Below, piece by piece: positions 52,969-63,014 of a stretch of 64,000 bases of DNA. The position numbers and the translations under genes are program-made. How positions within the stretch are numbered: the first letter of the stretch is position 1; each line of letters begins with the position of its first letter. Source of the stretch: Ketobacter sp. (GTDB lineage: Bacteria; Pseudomonadota; Gammaproteobacteria; Pseudomonadales; Ketobacteraceae); contig NZ_RCHN01000006.1 of the NCBI RefSeq assembly GCF_003671495.1, positions 62,001 through 126,000 on the forward strand, given 5' to 3'. Below the pieces are notes generated by a model that was given only the letters and a program-made list of their open reading frames with translations, did no database searches and was not told the DNA's origin.

Positions 52969-55845
52969 TCAATCTCCATTGACCGTGCCCCCCTGAGGCA
53001 CGTTCTCCCCCCAGATGGAGGCAAACGGCTCCGGCTTGCTGATGTGGTAGCCTTGGGCATAATCCACCCCCAGTTCCCGCAGAATATCCAGGATTTCCTG
53101 GTTTTCGACAAACTCGGCCACCGTCGTCAAGCCAAACACCTTGGACACTTCCACCACCGCCTTCACCAAGGCCCGGTCTTCCGTCTCCGACGCCAGATGA
53201 CGAATGAAAGAGCCATCGATTTTCACCAGGTCGATGGGCAACTGCTTGATGTGATAGAGGGAGGAAAAGCCCACCCCGAAATCATCCAGCGCAAATTTGC
53301 AGCCCAGCTTTTTGATGTCCCGCATTTTTTCCGCGGTGGTCACCGCATCTTCCACCGCAGAGGTCTCAGTGATCTCAAAAATAATCTCTTCCGGATTGAC
53401 GGCGTAATGTTTGAGTTTGCGGGATATCTCCTCATACAGATTGGGGTTGCGGAAGGAGATGCCCGACAGGTTGATGGCAAACACCGCGGCCTCACCCCGT
53501 TGTTCCAACTCCCGCTTATAGGCGAGCACCTTATCCACGATCTTCAGGTCCACTTCCTGAATCAGGCCCGAGGTTTCCGCCGACTGAATGAATTTGAAAG
53601 TGGGCAACGGCTTGCCGTCTTCATCCGACACCCGCAACAGCGCCTCAAAATGGGAGAGCTTACCTGCTTCAATGTTCTGGATCGGCTGGAATGCCACGCC
53701 CAGGCTGTCCGTAGAGAGGGCCTCCTTCACTTTCTCATTCCAGTAGACCCGCTCGTGGGTACGTTCACGATCCTGTTCTTCCGGCGAATAGATATGCCAG
53801 CCGTTGCGACCGGAGGCCTTGGCCTGATACATGGCGATGTCCGCATTGGCCACCAGATCATCCACATACTCGCCGTGATCGGGGAACAACGCCACACCGA
53901 TGCTGGTGGAGACCCGGTGAATGCGGTTGCTGCCCATCACTTCCACACCGCTGAGCGCATCGCACAGCCGTGCAGCCACCTTGCCGGCGCCTTCGGTGTC
54001 CACCTCCCGCACCAGCATGGCAAATTCATCCCCCCCCAAACGGAAGATCAGATCCGAATCCCGGGCTTCGATACGCAGACGTTCGGAAACCCGCCTTAAC
54101 AGATTGTCCCCCACTTTATGGCCACTGGTGTCGTTCACATCCTTGAACTGGTCCAGGTCGAAAAACAGGACCGCGCCGGAGCGGTTGTAACGCTTGGCAT
54201 GGGAAATGGATTTTTGCAGTTCCTCACCAAAGCGGCGACGGTTGAACAACCCGGTGAGGGTGTCATGGGACGCCAGCCAGCCCAAGCGCTCCTCGGCTTC
54301 CTTGCGCTCGCTGATGTCCAGGGCGATACTCAGGATCTGGTGACCTTCCTTGCCCGCCGGCAACAGCGAGTGATACCAGGCCATGTACATGGTGGTGCCG
54401 TCTTTGCGCACGACGGCGGATTCATGATGCAGCTCATTGCGGAAGCCGTTGGAAAGCTCATTGATCTGGAATTGCAGATCCGGCAATTGTTCACTCTGGG
54501 GCAACAACCAAAAGAACGATTTGCCCACCAGCTCCCCGGTGTCATAACCGGTGATCCAGCTGCAGTGGTGATTCACCATGGCGATGCAGCCGGTGCGATC
54601 CTGGGTCAGGATCAAGGCATGGGCCGTATCCAGAATCCCCTGCACGAAATGTTTTTCCGATTCCAGGTCGACGGTTTTCTTTTCCAGTTCTTCGGCACGG
54701 CTGTGCAATTCCGACTGCAGCTCTTCCAACAAATGGGACAGGCGCATGGCGGAGCTGTTGAGCACATCGCTTTCGTCCGAAAACGGAATGTCCCGATGCA
54801 GCGCATTCAATTCCTGACGTATGTGGGTGAACTTCTGGGTGGCCAGCATGGGCAACACCGAGGCCATGGCCCGCAGTCGGTTCAAGGGGCCCCATAATGT
54901 GGTCAGCAGCACCAGCTCGGCAAAGATCAATCCCACCACGCCAAACACCAGCCCATTACGCTGCATGGTTTTGTGCTGGATCATTTCCGTAGTGATGTCG
55001 GTGACAATATAGAGTTCGCCCTGGCGGGGAAATACCGCGCCCCGTAGAGGGCGTAGCACCACTTCGTAATAGCGGGCGCCCAGCTGCACCAATATGCCAT
55101 TGAATACTTCTGCCCGGTTGTACTGATCGGCCAGCTGCTTAAGCATGTCCAGGGAACGCCCCTCATTGGTGACATACACCACGTCGCTGTTCCAGCCGGA
55201 CAGATTATTCTGGTGTTCAATACCATCCTGATTGCGCCGCACCGCCAGCGCCACTTCAGCTTTGGATAAACCCTGCAGGCGCTCCACCACCTGGTTCATA
55301 TAGGCCCCCAACACCACCATGCCCTTGCCCCAACCTTCCAGCTCCAGGGGCACCACCGTATACACCTCGCAGGAATCAAAACAGGAAAGGGCCGAGCGCT
55401 GCTGCCAATCGGTGCGGAATTTTTCCACCATGTCCGGCGGGATACTGGGGTCCCCCTGCCATAACAGCACTTCGTCCGAAGGGGAAAAAATCACGATGGA
55501 ATTGATGGAGGCCTCGGCCTGGAAGCGGGTCCATACCCCCTGGATGCGTTGACTGATCTCCTCAGGCTGGCCGGCGCGGATGGCCTGCTCCACCCCTTCA
55601 AAATCCACCAGCAGTCCGGACAACGCCTGCATGCGGTGCACCTGGCGATTGAGCAAGGCTTCCAGTTGCTCCACATAACGCTGGGTCCGGTCCTTACCCT
55701 GTTCCTTCAACTGCAACTGGGAGGAATAGCGGGAGGCCATGAGAAAGATGGTAAACACAATCACCAGCAGCGCACTGGTCAGGGCCAGTGCCCGCCACTT
55801 GAGGCTGATAAAGCGCTTTTTGTGATGCGTATGAGGATCGGTCAT
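52969..55845 (-). CDS. Membrane PAS–GGDEF–EAL protein
   Basis: The 958-residue c-di-GMP protein has two membrane helices (about 18–36 and 305–328) flanking a periplasmic sensor domain, a cytoplasmic linker with coiled-coil character (about 370–405), a PAS domain (about 405–520), GGDEF (about 530–695) and EAL (about 710–950). The GGDEF site RLGGDEF is intact and preceded by an RDSD inhibitory site. The EAL domain keeps FEALLRV, EITETSAVED, DDFGVGFSSL and EFVEN, so both cyclase and phosphodiesterase activity are possible. The periplasmic part holds two Cys (ALSCFDSCEVY) that could form a disulfide. It is 80 bases upstream of the hybrid kinase on the same strand. Confidence 0.92.
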   Translation of the reverse strand: MTDPHTHHKKRFISLKWRALALTSALLVIVFTIFLMASRYSSQLQLKEQGKDRTQRYVEQLEALLNRQVHRMQALSGLLVDFEGVEQAIRAGQPEEISQRIQGVWTRFQAEASINSIVIFSPSDEVLLWQGDPSIPPDMVEKFRTDWQQRSALSCFDSCEVYTVVPLELEGWGKGMVVLGAYMNQVVERLQGLSKAEVALAVRRNQDGIEHQNNLSGWNSDVVYVTNEGRSLDMLKQLADQYNRAEVFNGILVQLGARYYEVVLRPLRGAVFPRQGELYIVTDITTEMIQHKTMQRNGLVFGVVGLIFAELVLLTTLWGPLNRLRAMASVLPMLATQKFTHIRQELNALHRDIPFSDESDVLNSSAMRLSHLLEELQSELHSRAEELEKKTVDLESEKHFVQGILDTAHALILTQDRTGCIAMVNHHCSWITGYDTGELVGKSFFWLLPQSEQLPDLQFQINELSNGFRNELHHESAVVRKDGTTMYMAWYHSLLPAGKEGHQILSIALDISERKEAEERLGWLASHDTLTGLFNRRRFGEELQKSISHAKRYNRSGAVLFFDLDQFKDVNDTSGHKVGDNLLRRVSERLRIEARDSDLIFRLGGDEFAMLVREVDTEGAGKVAARLCDALSGVEVMGSNRIHRVSTSIGVALFPDHGEYVDDLVANADIAMYQAKASGRNGWHIYSPEEQDRERTHERVYWNEKVKEALSTDSLGVAFQPIQNIEAGKLSHFEALLRVSDEDGKPLPTFKFIQSAETSGLIQEVDLKIVDKVLAYKRELEQRGEAAVFAINLSGISFRNPNLYEEISRKLKHYAVNPEEIIFEITETSAVEDAVTTAEKMRDIKKLGCKFALDDFGVGFSSLYHIKQLPIDLVKIDGSFIRHLASETEDRALVKAVVEVSKVFGLTTVAEFVENQEILDILRELGVDYAQGYHISKPEPFASIWGENVPQGGTVNGD

Positions 55846-55871
55846 CGAGAGCTGGATCGACTCTTATTGAT

Positions 55872-55897
55872 TCATCTATCCTAAAAAGTATAGATGA
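55872..55897. repeat. 8-bp inverted repeat between hda and the GGDEF–EAL gene
   Basis: TCATCTAT (55872–55879) and ATAGATGA (55890–55897) flank an A-rich 10-base loop, just after the hda stop on the minus strand. It lacks a downstream T-run. It may be a weak terminator or an operator for the GGDEF–EAL gene. Confidence 0.4.
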
Positions 55898-55902
55898 GAG
55901 AT

Positions 55903-56607
55903 TTACCAGCTCATGACCTTTTTTACGAAAGGGATTGTTATTACGCGTTTTTCCTGCAAAGACTGCAGGTCCAGCCGCTCCACCACCGCCTGCAGAGCCC
56001 CCAGGGTACGGTCAGATCGGGACAAAATATAGGCAATTACGTCTTCTGACAGGGAAAAGTTACGCTGGCGAGCCATCAGCTCCAACAGACCGGCCTTATC
56101 CTCATCGTCGAGGCCCAGCACCTGGTACACCTCCATGGCCATGAGCCGGGATTGCAGATCCTGCAGCGGCACCGACAGTTGGCGGGGCGGCGCATCGGCA
56201 CTCACCAGCAGCGCGGCCCCCAGATCCTTGAGCCGGTTGTACAGATGAAACAGCGCCTCGGCCCACCCCGGCTGGGCCACCAACAGGTGCAGATCGTCGA
56301 TGGCCAACAGCTGGAATGAGGACAGGTTCTCCAGCAGCTGGGGCGAAAGGGAGGTGGCCTGCTCGCCGGCCAGGTAAAACGCGCTGTAGCCGCTGTCTTC
56401 CGCCCGCTGGGCGGCAGCCTGCAGCAGATGGCTTTTGCCGCTTTCATGGCTGCCCCACAGATAGACCCAGCCGCCAAGCGCCCCCGTCGACACCTGCTGC
56501 AGGCGTTCCACCAGTTGTTGATTCTGCCCGCTGTAGTAGCTGGCGAAGTCCGTATTCGGCCTGCGATAGAAGCGCAGCGCCAATTGGGGATGAAACGGCT
56601 CAGCCAC
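55903..56607 (-). CDS. hda: Hda, DnaA-homologous regulator of replication initiation
   Basis: Hda binds the DNA polymerase clamp and stimulates ATP hydrolysis by DnaA, preventing re-initiation. The 234-residue product is a single AAA+ module: Walker A-like GSHESGKSHLL near residue 52, Walker B LLAIDDLHLL near 100, and a lid with RSDRTLGALQAVVERLD. The N-terminal QLALRF matches the clamp-binding peptide (QLxLxF). The start is GTG at 56607, overlapping the CDP-alcohol transferase stop by 8 bases. The gene order with DUF2066 and divergent purM–purN is typical of pseudomonads and relatives. Confidence 0.93.
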   Translation of the reverse strand: MAEPFHPQLALRFYRRPNTDFASYYSGQNQQLVERLQQVSTGALGGWVYLWGSHESGKSHLLQAAAQRAEDSGYSAFYLAGEQATSLSPQLLENLSSFQLLAIDDLHLLVAQPGWAEALFHLYNRLKDLGAALLVSADAPPRQLSVPLQDLQSRLMAMEVYQVLGLDDEDKAGLLELMARQRNFSLSEDVIAYILSRSDRTLGALQAVVERLDLQSLQEKRVITIPFVKKVMSW

Positions 56608-57166
56608 CGGTCTGCCTCCGCTTGTTACGATAGCCCTGGATCGCCTGCAGGGTGTATTGCCCCATGCTCACCACACAGAGCACCACCACCAACGCACTCA
56701 GGCCCTCGATCCAGACGGGTGCCAACAGCGGCCACACCAGATTGCCCAGCACCGCCAGGCCCAGGGTGATCATGAGGAAGGTGCAGGCTTTGCTCAACAG
56801 CGTGGGGCGGCCCTGATAACGACCCACCGCAAACCAGTAACCGATGGCCCCCAGAAAAATGTAGACATCCCGGGTCACCACCACCGCCACCACCCACCAG
56901 GGCATGTGCCCGGTCAGCCCCAGGGTCAGATAAGCGGTCACCATCAGGACTTTGTCGGCCACCGGGTCGGCGATGGAGCCGAACTGGCTGCGCCACTGAA
57001 ATTTGCGGGCCAGAAAACCGTCCGCGCCATCGGTGGCACCCGCCAGCAGCAGGGTCCACAGGGCCCGGTCATGCTCCCCGTTGACCGTATACCAGACGAA
57101 TGGCAATACCAGCACCATGCGAAGCACCGTGAGGATATTGGGTATGTGTCGAACCGCTGAGCTCAT
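56600..57166 (-). CDS. CDP-alcohol phosphatidyltransferase family protein
   Basis: The 188-residue inner-membrane enzyme has about five hydrophobic helices and the family signature with three Asp before and after the metal site: TDGADGFLARKF, then GSIADPVADK (pattern D-x2-DG-x2-AR-x8-G-x3-D-x3-D). It joins a CDP-diacylglycerol head group to an alcohol. Length and motif resemble PgsA (phosphatidylglycerophosphate synthase), but cardiolipin-type synthases share them and pgsA is often elsewhere. The ATG at 57166 was chosen; the frame upstream is a shadow of the DUF2066 gene. It lies between DUF2066 (10-base gap) and hda (8-base overlap). Confidence 0.85.
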   Translation of the reverse strand: MSSAVRHIPNILTVLRMVLVLPFVWYTVNGEHDRALWTLLLAGATDGADGFLARKFQWRSQFGSIADPVADKVLMVTAYLTLGLTGHMPWWVVAVVVTRDVYIFLGAIGYWFAVGRYQGRPTLLSKACTFLMITLGLAVLGNLVWPLLAPVWIEGLSALVVVLCVVSMGQYTLQAIQGYRNKRRQTGG

Positions 57167-57176
57167 GAAAAGGGAT

Positions 57177-58331
57177 TTACCCGTTCCATCGATAATAGAG
57201 AATCTCAGGCGTGGTCGCTGCGCCCGGGGCGGCCTCAGGGATCTGTGCTGCCGGTTCCGGGTCTGACGCCCCACCCAGGGGTACCACCAACTGCGGTGGC
57301 TGGGGCAACAGTTTACGATCAATGCGCAGACTTTGCTCCAGGGCTTCCAGATTGCTTTCCAGAGTGATGAGATATTGATGCTGGCTGCCTTTAACCTGGC
57401 GCAGGCGCCAGTCGCGGATGGCCAACACGCCGTCCAGGTATTCCCCCAGGCGCGCATAATCCTTGAGCTCGTCCACACCGGATACGTCCAGCAGCACCTG
57501 TTCTCCCACCTCCATGGAGGCCTGAACCGCAAAGCGGGCACCCACCCGGTCCCCCAGCTGATCCATAAAGGCCACCACCGCCTGCTCCACGGTGGCGCCG
57601 GACACCTCCCACCATTGCTGGCGATCGTCCAGGCTCATGGCGGCACTGATCTGGGCGCCATCGGGCGTCAGCAGCAACTTGGCCACCACCACCACGTTGG
57701 CCTGGTAGCGTTGCGACGCCTGCTGAATCGGGTCCACGAACATACCCCAGATGTCCCCAGCCCTCACCAGGGCGAGATCTTCGCTGTCAAAATGGGGTAG
57801 TACCACCGGCAAGCCACGGCGGGCCGCCTGGGTTTCGAGCAATTGTTGCAGTGCGGGCTGGCTCTGGCCACCGATCACCTGGCGGGAACCGCCGCCATCA
57901 CGCACCGCTGACCACAACACGATATTGGGTCTACTGGCGGACCAGATCGGGAACCCCTGCCGGCGCAGGAACTGATTCACCGCCACTTCATCGAAACTGA
58001 CATTGAGAAGCACAGTCTTGATCAGCTTGCCGTCTTCCGGAGACAGGGTCTCCCGGGTCTGATAACCATACTGCACCATAAATCGGGAAGCGGACTTGAG
58101 GGCATCCTGCACCGCGCCCTCTGCGACTATGGCCGAGTTACCGCTGACCCGCACCAGTACCCGGGCCAGCCCCTCACCCAGGGCGGCTTCCCGCGCCTCG
58201 GCGCTGCGGTTGTCCACCACCACTGTGGCCTGGTAGAGATTCGCCACCTCTGCCCCGTGGGCAACCGCCCCCAACACCATCAAGAAACTTAACACTGTCA
58301 GGGTGATGAAATGCTTGACAACCTTACTCAT
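57177..58331 (-). CDS. DUF2066 secreted protein
   Basis: The 384-residue product starts at ATG 58331 and has a signal peptide (about 1–25, ITLTVLSFLMVLGAVAHGAE) with probable cleavage after HGA, so it is periplasmic. The body matches the DUF2066 pattern: ATVVVDNRSAEAREAALGEG and LARVLVRVSGN, then NQFLRRQGFPIW. The C-terminus is Pro/Ala-rich. Function is unknown. The gene is divergent from purM with a 150-base gap, and the order DUF2066–(transferase)–hda is conserved in related bacteria. Confidence 0.82.
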   Translation of the reverse strand: MSKVVKHFITLTVLSFLMVLGAVAHGAEVANLYQATVVVDNRSAEAREAALGEGLARVLVRVSGNSAIVAEGAVQDALKSASRFMVQYGYQTRETLSPEDGKLIKTVLLNVSFDEVAVNQFLRRQGFPIWSASRPNIVLWSAVRDGGGSRQVIGGQSQPALQQLLETQAARRGLPVVLPHFDSEDLALVRAGDIWGMFVDPIQQASQRYQANVVVVAKLLLTPDGAQISAAMSLDDRQQWWEVSGATVEQAVVAFMDQLGDRVGARFAVQASMEVGEQVLLDVSGVDELKDYARLGEYLDGVLAIRDWRLRQVKGSQHQYLITLESNLEALEQSLRIDRKLLPQPPQLVVPLGGASDPEPAAQIPEAAPGAATTPEILYYRWNG

Positions 58332-58410
58332 AACGCACTGGCGAACCTCGAAAAACCATTGCGCGAAAGTGTACAACGTCCCTGCCGGTGATAAAACCGA
58401 AACCTGCGCA

Positions 58411-58439
58411 TTGGGCTTGTGGGCAACACCTGATAGAAT
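58411..58439 (+). promoter_or_regulatory. Sigma-70-type promoter for purM
   Basis: TTGGGC (58411–58416) and TAGAAT (58434–58439) are separated by 17 bases. Transcription would start near 58446, about 36 bases before the purM ATG. No PurR-type operator is seen. Confidence 0.45.
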
Positions 58440-58481
58440 AGCGCCCCCTAATTACTCCCAGACAGTCAAGGCTCAGCGACC

Positions 58482-59528
58482 ATGTCAGACAAGACCCCTT
58501 CTCTCAGTTATAAAGACGCCGGTGTGGACATCAATGCCGGAGATGAGTTGGTTCAACGCATCAAAGGGGTCGCCAAACGCACCAGCCGACCAGAGGTACT
58601 GGGTGGCCTGGGGGGCTTTGGTGCTCTCTGCGAGATCCCAGAAAAATACCGCAAGCCGGTGCTGGTGTCCGGCACCGATGGCGTGGGCACCAAGTTGCGC
58701 CTGGCCATTGACCTGAAAAAGCACGACACCGTGGGCATTGATCTGGTGGCCATGTGTGTGAACGACCTGGTGGTGACCGGTGCGGAGCCGCTGTTTTTTC
58801 TGGATTACTACGCCACCGGGCACCTGGATGTGGACGTGGCCGCCGACGTGGTCACCGGCATCGGTGCCGGCTGTGAGCAGGCCGGCTGTGCCCTGGTGGG
58901 CGGCGAAACCGCCGAAATGCCCGGCATGTATGAGGGCGACGACTACGACCTGGCCGGCTTCTGCGTCGGGGTGGTGGAGAAAGACAAGATCATCAGCGGT
59001 GCCAGTGTGAGCGCCGGTGATGTGCTGATTGGCCTGGCCTCATCCGGACCCCACTCCAACGGCTACTCCCTGATCCGCAAGATCATCGCCGTGAGCGGCG
59101 CCGATGTGCAGTCAGACCTGGACGGCAAACCCCTGGCCGAGCACCTGATGGCGCCCACCCGCATCTATGTGAAGCCCTTGCTCTCACTGATCGAGCAATT
59201 CCAAATCAAGGCCCTGGCTCACATCACCGGGGGCGGCATCACCGAGAACGTGCCCCGCGTACTGCCGGCCGGGACCAACGCTGTGATTGACACCACCTCC
59301 TGGCAGTGGCCTTCGGTGTTCTCCTGGCTGCAGCAAAACGGCAACGTGGACACCCGGGAAATGTATCGCACCTTCAATTGTGGCGTTGGCATGATCCTGG
59401 CGGTGCCGGCGGAACAGGCCCAGGCAGTGGTGGCCGAGCTGAACAATCTGGGGGAACAGGCCTGGGTCATCGGCGGCATCGAAGCCAGTGCCGATGCTGA
59501 CGCAAAAGTGGTGCTGCAGGGCCTGTAA
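58482..59528 (+). CDS. purM: Phosphoribosylformylglycinamidine cyclo-ligase (AIR synthetase)
   Basis: PurM closes the imidazole ring in purine synthesis (FGAM + ATP to AIR). The 348-residue product has [37 protein letters not shown] (nucleotide loop), [20 protein letters not shown] and [13 protein letters not shown], all standard. Length is typical (about 345). purN begins directly at the base after its stop, so the two are one operon. It is divergent from DUF2066. Confidence 0.97.
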   Translation: MSDKTPSLSYKDAGVDINAGDELVQRIKGVAKRTSRPEVLGGLGGFGALCEIPEKYRKPVLVSGTDGVGTKLRLAIDLKKHDTVGIDLVAMCVNDLVVTGAEPLFFLDYYATGHLDVDVAADVVTGIGAGCEQAGCALVGGETAEMPGMYEGDDYDLAGFCVGVVEKDKIISGASVSAGDVLIGLASSGPHSNGYSLIRKIIAVSGADVQSDLDGKPLAEHLMAPTRIYVKPLLSLIEQFQIKALAHITGGGITENVPRVLPAGTNAVIDTTSWQWPSVFSWLQQNGNVDTREMYRTFNCGVGMILAVPAEQAQAVVAELNNLGEQAWVIGGIEASADADAKVVLQGL

Positions 59529-60170
59529 ATGAACATTGTCGTTCTGATCTCCGGCAGCGGCACCAACCTGCAGGCCATTATGGACGCTGTGGAAGGCGGC
59601 AAGATCCAGGGCAACCTGGCCGCCGTCATCAGCAATCGCCCCGATGCCAAAGGCTTGATCCGGGCCCGTGAACGCGGCGTGGAAACCCTGGTGGTGGACC
59701 ACACCAGCTATGGCACCCGGGAAGCCTTTGATGCCGATTTGCTGCAGGCTATTGAACACTACCAGCCGGACCTGGTGGTACTGGCGGGCTTCATGCGCAT
59801 CCTCACGGATCACTTTGTGGACCACTTCAGTGGACGCATGCTGAACATCCACCCCTCCCTGTTACCGGAATTCAAGGGCCTCAACACCCATCAGCGGGCC
59901 CTGGATGCCGGCGCAACGGAACACGGCTGCAGCGTGCACTTCGTCAGCAGTGAGCTGGACAGCGGCGCCGTGATCGGTCAGGCCAAAGTGCCGGTTGAGG
60001 CGAACGATACCGCGCAGAGCCTGTCTGAAAAAGTGCAGCAGCAGGAACATCGCCTGTACCCTGCCTGTGTGGCGCTGTTCTGCAGCAACGCCATCCGCCT
60101 GTCCGCGGACGGCGTGCTCTACCAGGGCTCATTGCTGCCGGCCACCGGACTGGATCTCACTGAGGATTAA
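59529..60170 (+). CDS. purN: Phosphoribosylglycinamide formyltransferase
   Basis: PurN transfers a formyl group from 10-formyl-tetrahydrofolate to GAR in purine synthesis. The 213-residue product begins MNIVVLISGSGTNLQAIMDA. It carries the catalytic Asn-His in NIHPSLLPEFKGLNTHQRAL and the Asp loop GCSVHFVSSELDSGAVIGQ. It follows purM with no gap and is followed by the DUF3108 gene one base after the stop. Confidence 0.97.
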   Translation: MNIVVLISGSGTNLQAIMDAVEGGKIQGNLAAVISNRPDAKGLIRARERGVETLVVDHTSYGTREAFDADLLQAIEHYQPDLVVLAGFMRILTDHFVDHFSGRMLNIHPSLLPEFKGLNTHQRALDAGATEHGCSVHFVSSELDSGAVIGQAKVPVEANDTAQSLSEKVQQQEHRLYPACVALFCSNAIRLSADGVLYQGSLLPATGLDLTED

Positions 60171-60171
60171 T

Positions 60172-60870
60172 ATGACATTGCTGCGCGCCCTCCCCCTGCT
60201 GCTGGTGCTGTTGGCCGGCATCTCCCGGGCCGACGCCGAAACCATGCCCTTCAGCCCGTTCACCGCCCACTATCGGGGCGAAGCCAATGGGATGTCGGTG
60301 CAGGATCTGGGTACACGCACACTAAGCAGCCTGGGCCAGGAGCGTTACCGCATTGAATATCGGGCCAAGGCCATGATCTACAGCCTGCAGGAAACCTCTG
60401 AGTTCCTCTGGGAGAACGGTCAGCCCCAGCCCCTTCATTACGATTCCAGCCGTGGCACGTTTCTCAAGAAACGTGAAAGCAGGATCGACTTCAACTGGAC
60501 TGCAGGCCAGGGTCGCTACGTGCATAAAAAGAAGGCAGGTAAGTTCACCCTGAGCGAGGGACTGCAGGACCCACTGAGCAGCACGTTACTGTTGGCGTTG
60601 CAGGTGCAGGCGGGGCAATCCACAATTCGCTTCCGGGAAGCAAAAGGCGATGATCAGGACCTGCGGGTGTTTTCACTGCTGGGGACGCCGGAGCTGGAAA
60701 CCGAAGCCGGGCGCATCAAAACCTTCCACCTGAAACGGCAACACGATGACAGCAAGCGCCACACCGAAATCTGGTTGCACTACGACTATCCGTTCATTCC
60801 AGTCAAAGTGGAACAGACCGACGACGGCGACCGCTTCCTGCTGGAGCTGACCCGTTTCAAAATTCACTGA
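60172..60870 (+). CDS. DUF3108 secreted protein
   Basis: The 232-residue product begins at ATG 60172, one base after the purN stop. It has a signal peptide (about 1–22, LLRALPLLLVLLAGISRADA) and a beta-rich body matching DUF3108: FTAHYRGEANGMSV, RYRIEYRAKAMIYSLQETS, LTEIWLHYDYPFIPVKVEQ-like strand pattern near the end. It is periplasmic and of unknown function; the same purMN–DUF3108 order occurs in related gammaproteobacteria. It converges with the next gene with 2 bases between stops. Confidence 0.82.
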   Translation: MTLLRALPLLLVLLAGISRADAETMPFSPFTAHYRGEANGMSVQDLGTRTLSSLGQERYRIEYRAKAMIYSLQETSEFLWENGQPQPLHYDSSRGTFLKKRESRIDFNWTAGQGRYVHKKKAGKFTLSEGLQDPLSSTLLLALQVQAGQSTIRFREAKGDDQDLRVFSLLGTPELETEAGRIKTFHLKRQHDDSKRHTEIWLHYDYPFIPVKVEQTDDGDRFLLELTRFKIH

Positions 60871-60872
60871 AT

Positions 60873-63014
60873 TCAGGAGTTGGCAGCACCGTCCATGCGG
60901 CTGTCCAAAGGCAGCAGGTGCTTGTCCAACAGGGATTCCAATTCAGGCGCCGGCACCGGCATACTGTAATAAAAGCCCTGGGCCGTACTGCACCCCAATT
61001 CCAGCAAGCGCTTGGCCTGGTCCTCCTGCTCCACCCCTTCAGCAATGACATCCACACCCAGTCCCTTGGCCAGCGCCACCACCGCCGAGATGATCGCGCT
61101 GCCCTGAGGCTTGTGCACATTGTCGACGAAGGTCTTGTCAATCTTGAGCACCGTCAACGGTAACTGCGCCAGATACCCCATGGAGGAGTAACCGGTGCCA
61201 AAATCATCCAGGGCAATACCGGCACCCAGCTTACGAATGCCCGCCAGGTTACTCAGGTTGAGCTCCGTCCGTTCCAGGAACAGGCTTTCAGTGATTTCAA
61301 TTTCCAACAGTTGTGGGTCCACCTGAATGGAGTGGATGTGGGCGCTCATGACATCCACCAATTCCAGATCCTGCAGCTGCTGCACCGACATGTTCACGGA
61401 GATCCGGAACCCATCCGGTAACGCGTAACGTTCGCTCCACTGCTTCACCTGATTGGCCGCGGTTTCAAACACCCAGCGGCCAATCCCATTGATCAACCCG
61501 GTTTCCTCAGCAACCGGAATGAACACCGTGGGGGAAATCATCTTTCCCGCCACCTGCCAGCGCAACAAGGCCTCCGCGCCAACCACGCGCCCGGTATGCA
61601 TATCAAACTTGGGCTGATAGTGGAGCGCAAAATCCATGTGCTCGACCGCGCGGCGCAACTCCACTTCCAACGCCATGGACTCCTCGACCTGGGTCTTCAT
61701 ATCCGGCTCAAAAACGCGATAACGGTTGCGACCTTCATGCTTGGCCTGATACATGGCCATGTCGGCGTTGCGGATCAATTCGCTGGCGTCTTTACCCATT
61801 TCCGGATAATAGACAATGCCGATACTGGCACCCACATACAATTCCTGGCCAAAAATCTCGAACGGTTGCGACAGGGACTGGATCAGCTTTTCAGACACAC
61901 GCTCAGATGCGCGTTCCGCCTGATCGCCGTTGATGATCACGGTAAACTCGTCCCCACCCAGGCGGCACAGAATGTCCGAATCGCGAATGCAATGATTGAC
62001 CCGCAAAGCCACTTCCTTCAGCAGCTCATCGCCGGCATCATGGCCCATGGAATCATTGACCTGCTTGAAGCGGTCCAGATCCATAAACAACAAAGCGAAG
62101 GGCTGGCCGCTGTGATCACTGTAGGTGATGGAATTATTCAACGCGGAATTGAACAGGTTACGATTACCCAGTTCAGTCAAGGCATCGTACTGCGCCATAA
62201 AGTGCAGCTTTTCTTCAATCTTTTTGCGTTCGGTAATGTCTTTGAACACGATCACCGCGCCGTCAAACTGGCCGGAAGGAGAATGGGTGGGGCTGGCGGT
62301 ATACTCCACCGGCAACATCTTGTCATGATGGGAGCGGAATACCCCCACGTCACTGTGATAAGCCTTACCCTCTGAACAGGCTTTGTAGAGTTTCGTCTTT
62401 GACCAGCCGCTGTCTTCCGGTTGCTGGGCCGACACGATCACGGCCTTATACAGGGGCTGACCGATGAGCACCGAACTGTGCATGCCCAGAATCATTTCCG
62501 CCGCGGGGTTCACAAAGGTGATGGTGCCTTTCAGGCACACCCCGATGATGCCCTCACCCACCGAGCGCAATAAAACTTCATTGCTGGTTTTGACCTGTTT
62601 GAGTTTGCTCAGAGCCTCTTCCAGTTTCTGCTGGCGACCGTCCAACTCCAGGAAGATGCGCACTTTGCTCAGCAGCACAAAGGGGTCGAAGGGTTTGAAC
62701 AGAAAGTCCACCCCGCCGCTTTCATAGCCTTTGAACATGTAGCCTTCTTCTTTATTGATGGCGGTAAGGAAGATAATGGGGATATGACGGGTCTTGGGAC
62801 GCTGGCGCATGAAGCTTGCCACTTCGAAGCCATCCATGCCCGGCATCTGCACATCCAGCAACACCATGGCAACGGTTTGCTTGAGCAGGATGGAAAGGGC
62901 CTCCGGACCGGAGGTGGCGGCGATCACTTCAACATTGTCCAGTTCACCCAGGGTCGCTTCCAGCGCAACCAGGTTGGCCTTTTGATCGTCCACAATCAGA
63001 ATGCTCTGCTTCAT
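60873..63014 (-). CDS. Response regulator with PAS, GGDEF and EAL domains
   Basis: The 713-residue cytoplasmic protein has a receiver (1–125, Asp54 in VLLDVQMPGMDG, Lys in FLFKPFD), a coiled-coil linker (about 126–145), PAS (about 145–265), GGDEF (about 270–440) and EAL (about 450–700). GGDEF at 353–357 is intact with an RDSD inhibitory site at 344–347; EALLR at 481–485, EITESLFLE and DDFGTGYSSMGY are intact. It could make or break c-di-GMP in response to phosphorylation. Its ATG overlaps the CheB stop by 4 bases, so it belongs to a cheR–cheB–c-di-GMP operon. No histidine kinase is seen before the window ends. Confidence 0.93.
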   Translation of the reverse strand: MKQSILIVDDQKANLVALEATLGELDNVEVIAATSGPEALSILLKQTVAMVLLDVQMPGMDGFEVASFMRQRPKTRHIPIIFLTAINKEEGYMFKGYESGGVDFLFKPFDPFVLLSKVRIFLELDGRQQKLEEALSKLKQVKTSNEVLLRSVGEGIIGVCLKGTITFVNPAAEMILGMHSSVLIGQPLYKAVIVSAQQPEDSGWSKTKLYKACSEGKAYHSDVGVFRSHHDKMLPVEYTASPTHSPSGQFDGAVIVFKDITERKKIEEKLHFMAQYDALTELGNRNLFNSALNNSITYSDHSGQPFALLFMDLDRFKQVNDSMGHDAGDELLKEVALRVNHCIRDSDILCRLGGDEFTVIINGDQAERASERVSEKLIQSLSQPFEIFGQELYVGASIGIVYYPEMGKDASELIRNADMAMYQAKHEGRNRYRVFEPDMKTQVEESMALEVELRRAVEHMDFALHYQPKFDMHTGRVVGAEALLRWQVAGKMISPTVFIPVAEETGLINGIGRWVFETAANQVKQWSERYALPDGFRISVNMSVQQLQDLELVDVMSAHIHSIQVDPQLLEIEITESLFLERTELNLSNLAGIRKLGAGIALDDFGTGYSSMGYLAQLPLTVLKIDKTFVDNVHKPQGSAIISAVVALAKGLGVDVIAEGVEQEDQAKRLLELGCSTAQGFYYSMPVPAPELESLLDKHLLPLDSRMDGAANS

